The notes under the pieces are model-generated. The model ran no database searches, was not told where the DNA came from, and saw only the letters and a list, made by a program, of their open reading frames with translations. DNA of 5,172 bases from assembly GCA_948468495.1 (NCBI GenBank), contig CAOKJI010000185.1, forward strand, positions 1 to 5,172, given 5' to 3'. Positions 4,489 through 5,172 of this stretch are shown in pieces. The first letter of the stretch is position 1, and each line of letters begins with the position of its first letter. Source of the DNA: an uncultured Dorea sp. GTDB lineage: Bacteria > Bacillota_A > Clostridia > Lachnospirales > Lachnospiraceae. The position numbers were made by a program, and so were the translations under genes.

Positions 4489-5172
4489 TTATTTCTGACA
4501 CAGACTGCTCTCCTGCACCTTCCTCTCCAGTCTCGCCTGAATTTTCTCCACATTTTCTCTCAGCAGTTCAATTAGAATGCAATTCCGTCCTTTGTTTAAA
4601 CAGGCTTCCCCTGTGCTTCCGCTCCCTGCAAAAGTATCCAGCACCACTTCTTTTTCGCAGGTAACAAACTCCAGGATTTGCTCACACAAAGACACCGGCA
4701 GCTCGCTCTGATGAATCCGCTCCTTTCCCGGCACCGGCGGTATCTGTAACTTTGCCGGAAGCATTCCCTTCGCCCCGCTCATAACAGCGCCGCCTCCTTT
4801 CTTCTTATCCGGCCGCAGCGCCCTTGCCTTCCCTTTGGAGAAAATCATGATATCCTGTACATTCTTGGACTTCCTTCCGGTATTGCTGATAAATCCTCTC
4901 TTCTCCCATGGAACCTTTGTATAGTAAATAAAACCGCATTTCTCTGCCATCCCTTTTATCTCATACAGATAATGATAGTTGCTCCCGTTTTCCTCCGGCA
5001 GAATCTCCACCAGAAAGCATCCCTTTTTCAGTACCCTCGCCTTTTCCCGGAAATCCGCTTCCGTATAACGGAAACAGGGATATCTGCTAAAGATTCGGTT
5101 GCCGCCCCGGTTAGACTTTTCATCCTCCCATGGATGGTCCGTTAAAATACAGTCGATACTCGAATCCTTTAA
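4489..5172 (-). CDS. Beta-class site-specific DNA methyltransferase, N-terminus off the window
   Basis: The visible 227 C-terminal residues belong to an AdoMet-dependent N6-adenine or N4-cytosine DNA methyltransferase. The catalytic motif IV region comes first (SIDCILTDHPW, fragment residues 5-15). Next is a variable region with GFIYYTKVPWEKRGF (80-94) and ISNTGRKSKN (95-104). A motif X-like stretch, HQSELPVSLCEQIL (154-167), is followed by motif I, VVLDTFAGSGSTGEA (176-190), and ILIEL (199-203). The IV-before-I order marks the beta class. The frame is open to base 5172 with no start, so the gene continues to the right; the GTG at 5010 is internal. Motif IV reads DHPW rather than the canonical [DNS]PP[YFW], which may mark a distinct phage or mobile-element subfamily. 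No restriction endonuclease is visible, so it may be an orphan or anti-restriction enzyme. Target sequence is unknown. Confidence 0.85.
   Translation of the reverse strand, partial: LKDSSIDCILTDHPWEDEKSNRGGNRIFSRYPCFRYTEADFREKARVLKKGCFLVEILPEENGSNYHYLYEIKGMAEKCGFIYYTKVPWEKRGFISNTGRKSKNVQDIMIFSKGKARALRPDKKKGGGAVMSGAKGMLPAKLQIPPVPGKERIHQSELPVSLCEQILEFVTCEKEVVLDTFAGSGSTGEACLNKGRNCILIELLRENVEKIQARLERKVQESSLCQK

Overview
The window looks like chromosomal or mobile-element DNA of a low-to-medium GC Firmicute, most likely a Lachnospiraceae/Clostridia gut bacterium. The reasons are strong AGGAGG-type ribosome binding sites, A/T-rich sigma-A style promoters, and two DUF5688 proteins, a family I associate mainly with Lachnospiraceae. 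The assignment is inferred from family distribution and sequence style; no rRNA marker is present. Every gene I can support lies on the minus strand, so the natural reading order is from the right edge to the left edge.

Right edge (5172 to 4489): the C-terminal 227 codons of a beta-class site-specific DNA methyltransferase, truncated by the window edge. It has a clear AdoMet motif I (FAGSGS) and an unusual motif IV reading DHPW instead of [DNS]PP[YFW]. Next (4424 to 3632) comes a self-contained type II toxin-antitoxin unit: a sigma-A promoter, an 80-aa antitoxin, a PIN-domain toxin overlapping it by 17 nt, and an intrinsic terminator.

Centre (about 3600 to 452): a second transcription unit starting with recT, a phage-type single-strand annealing recombinase. 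Its leader carries a perfect 17-bp palindrome and three 9-bp tandem repeats. recT is followed, with no terminator between, by two diverged tandem DUF5688 paralogues, and then by a strong hairpin-U-tract terminator. A GC-rich, multiply palindromic stretch that looks like a dispersed intergenic repeat lies between the two DUF5688 genes. I see no exonuclease, SSB or integrase next to recT in this window.

Left edge (341 to 1): a second toxin-antitoxin unit. A TATAAT promoter overlaid by three TTAC-W-GTAA operator-like repeats precedes a 74-aa antitoxin related to the first one. The antitoxin overlaps by 14 nt an ORF that begins MTGYNKVF and runs off the window, which fits the start of another PIN toxin.

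The whole resembles accessory DNA from an integrative element or prophage remnant: a modification enzyme, an annealing recombinase, two stabilising or defensive toxin-antitoxin modules, and two proteins of unknown function co-transcribed with recT. The recT-DUF5688-DUF5688 arrangement is the best candidate here for an undescribed functional association; that is a hypothesis from gene order only.
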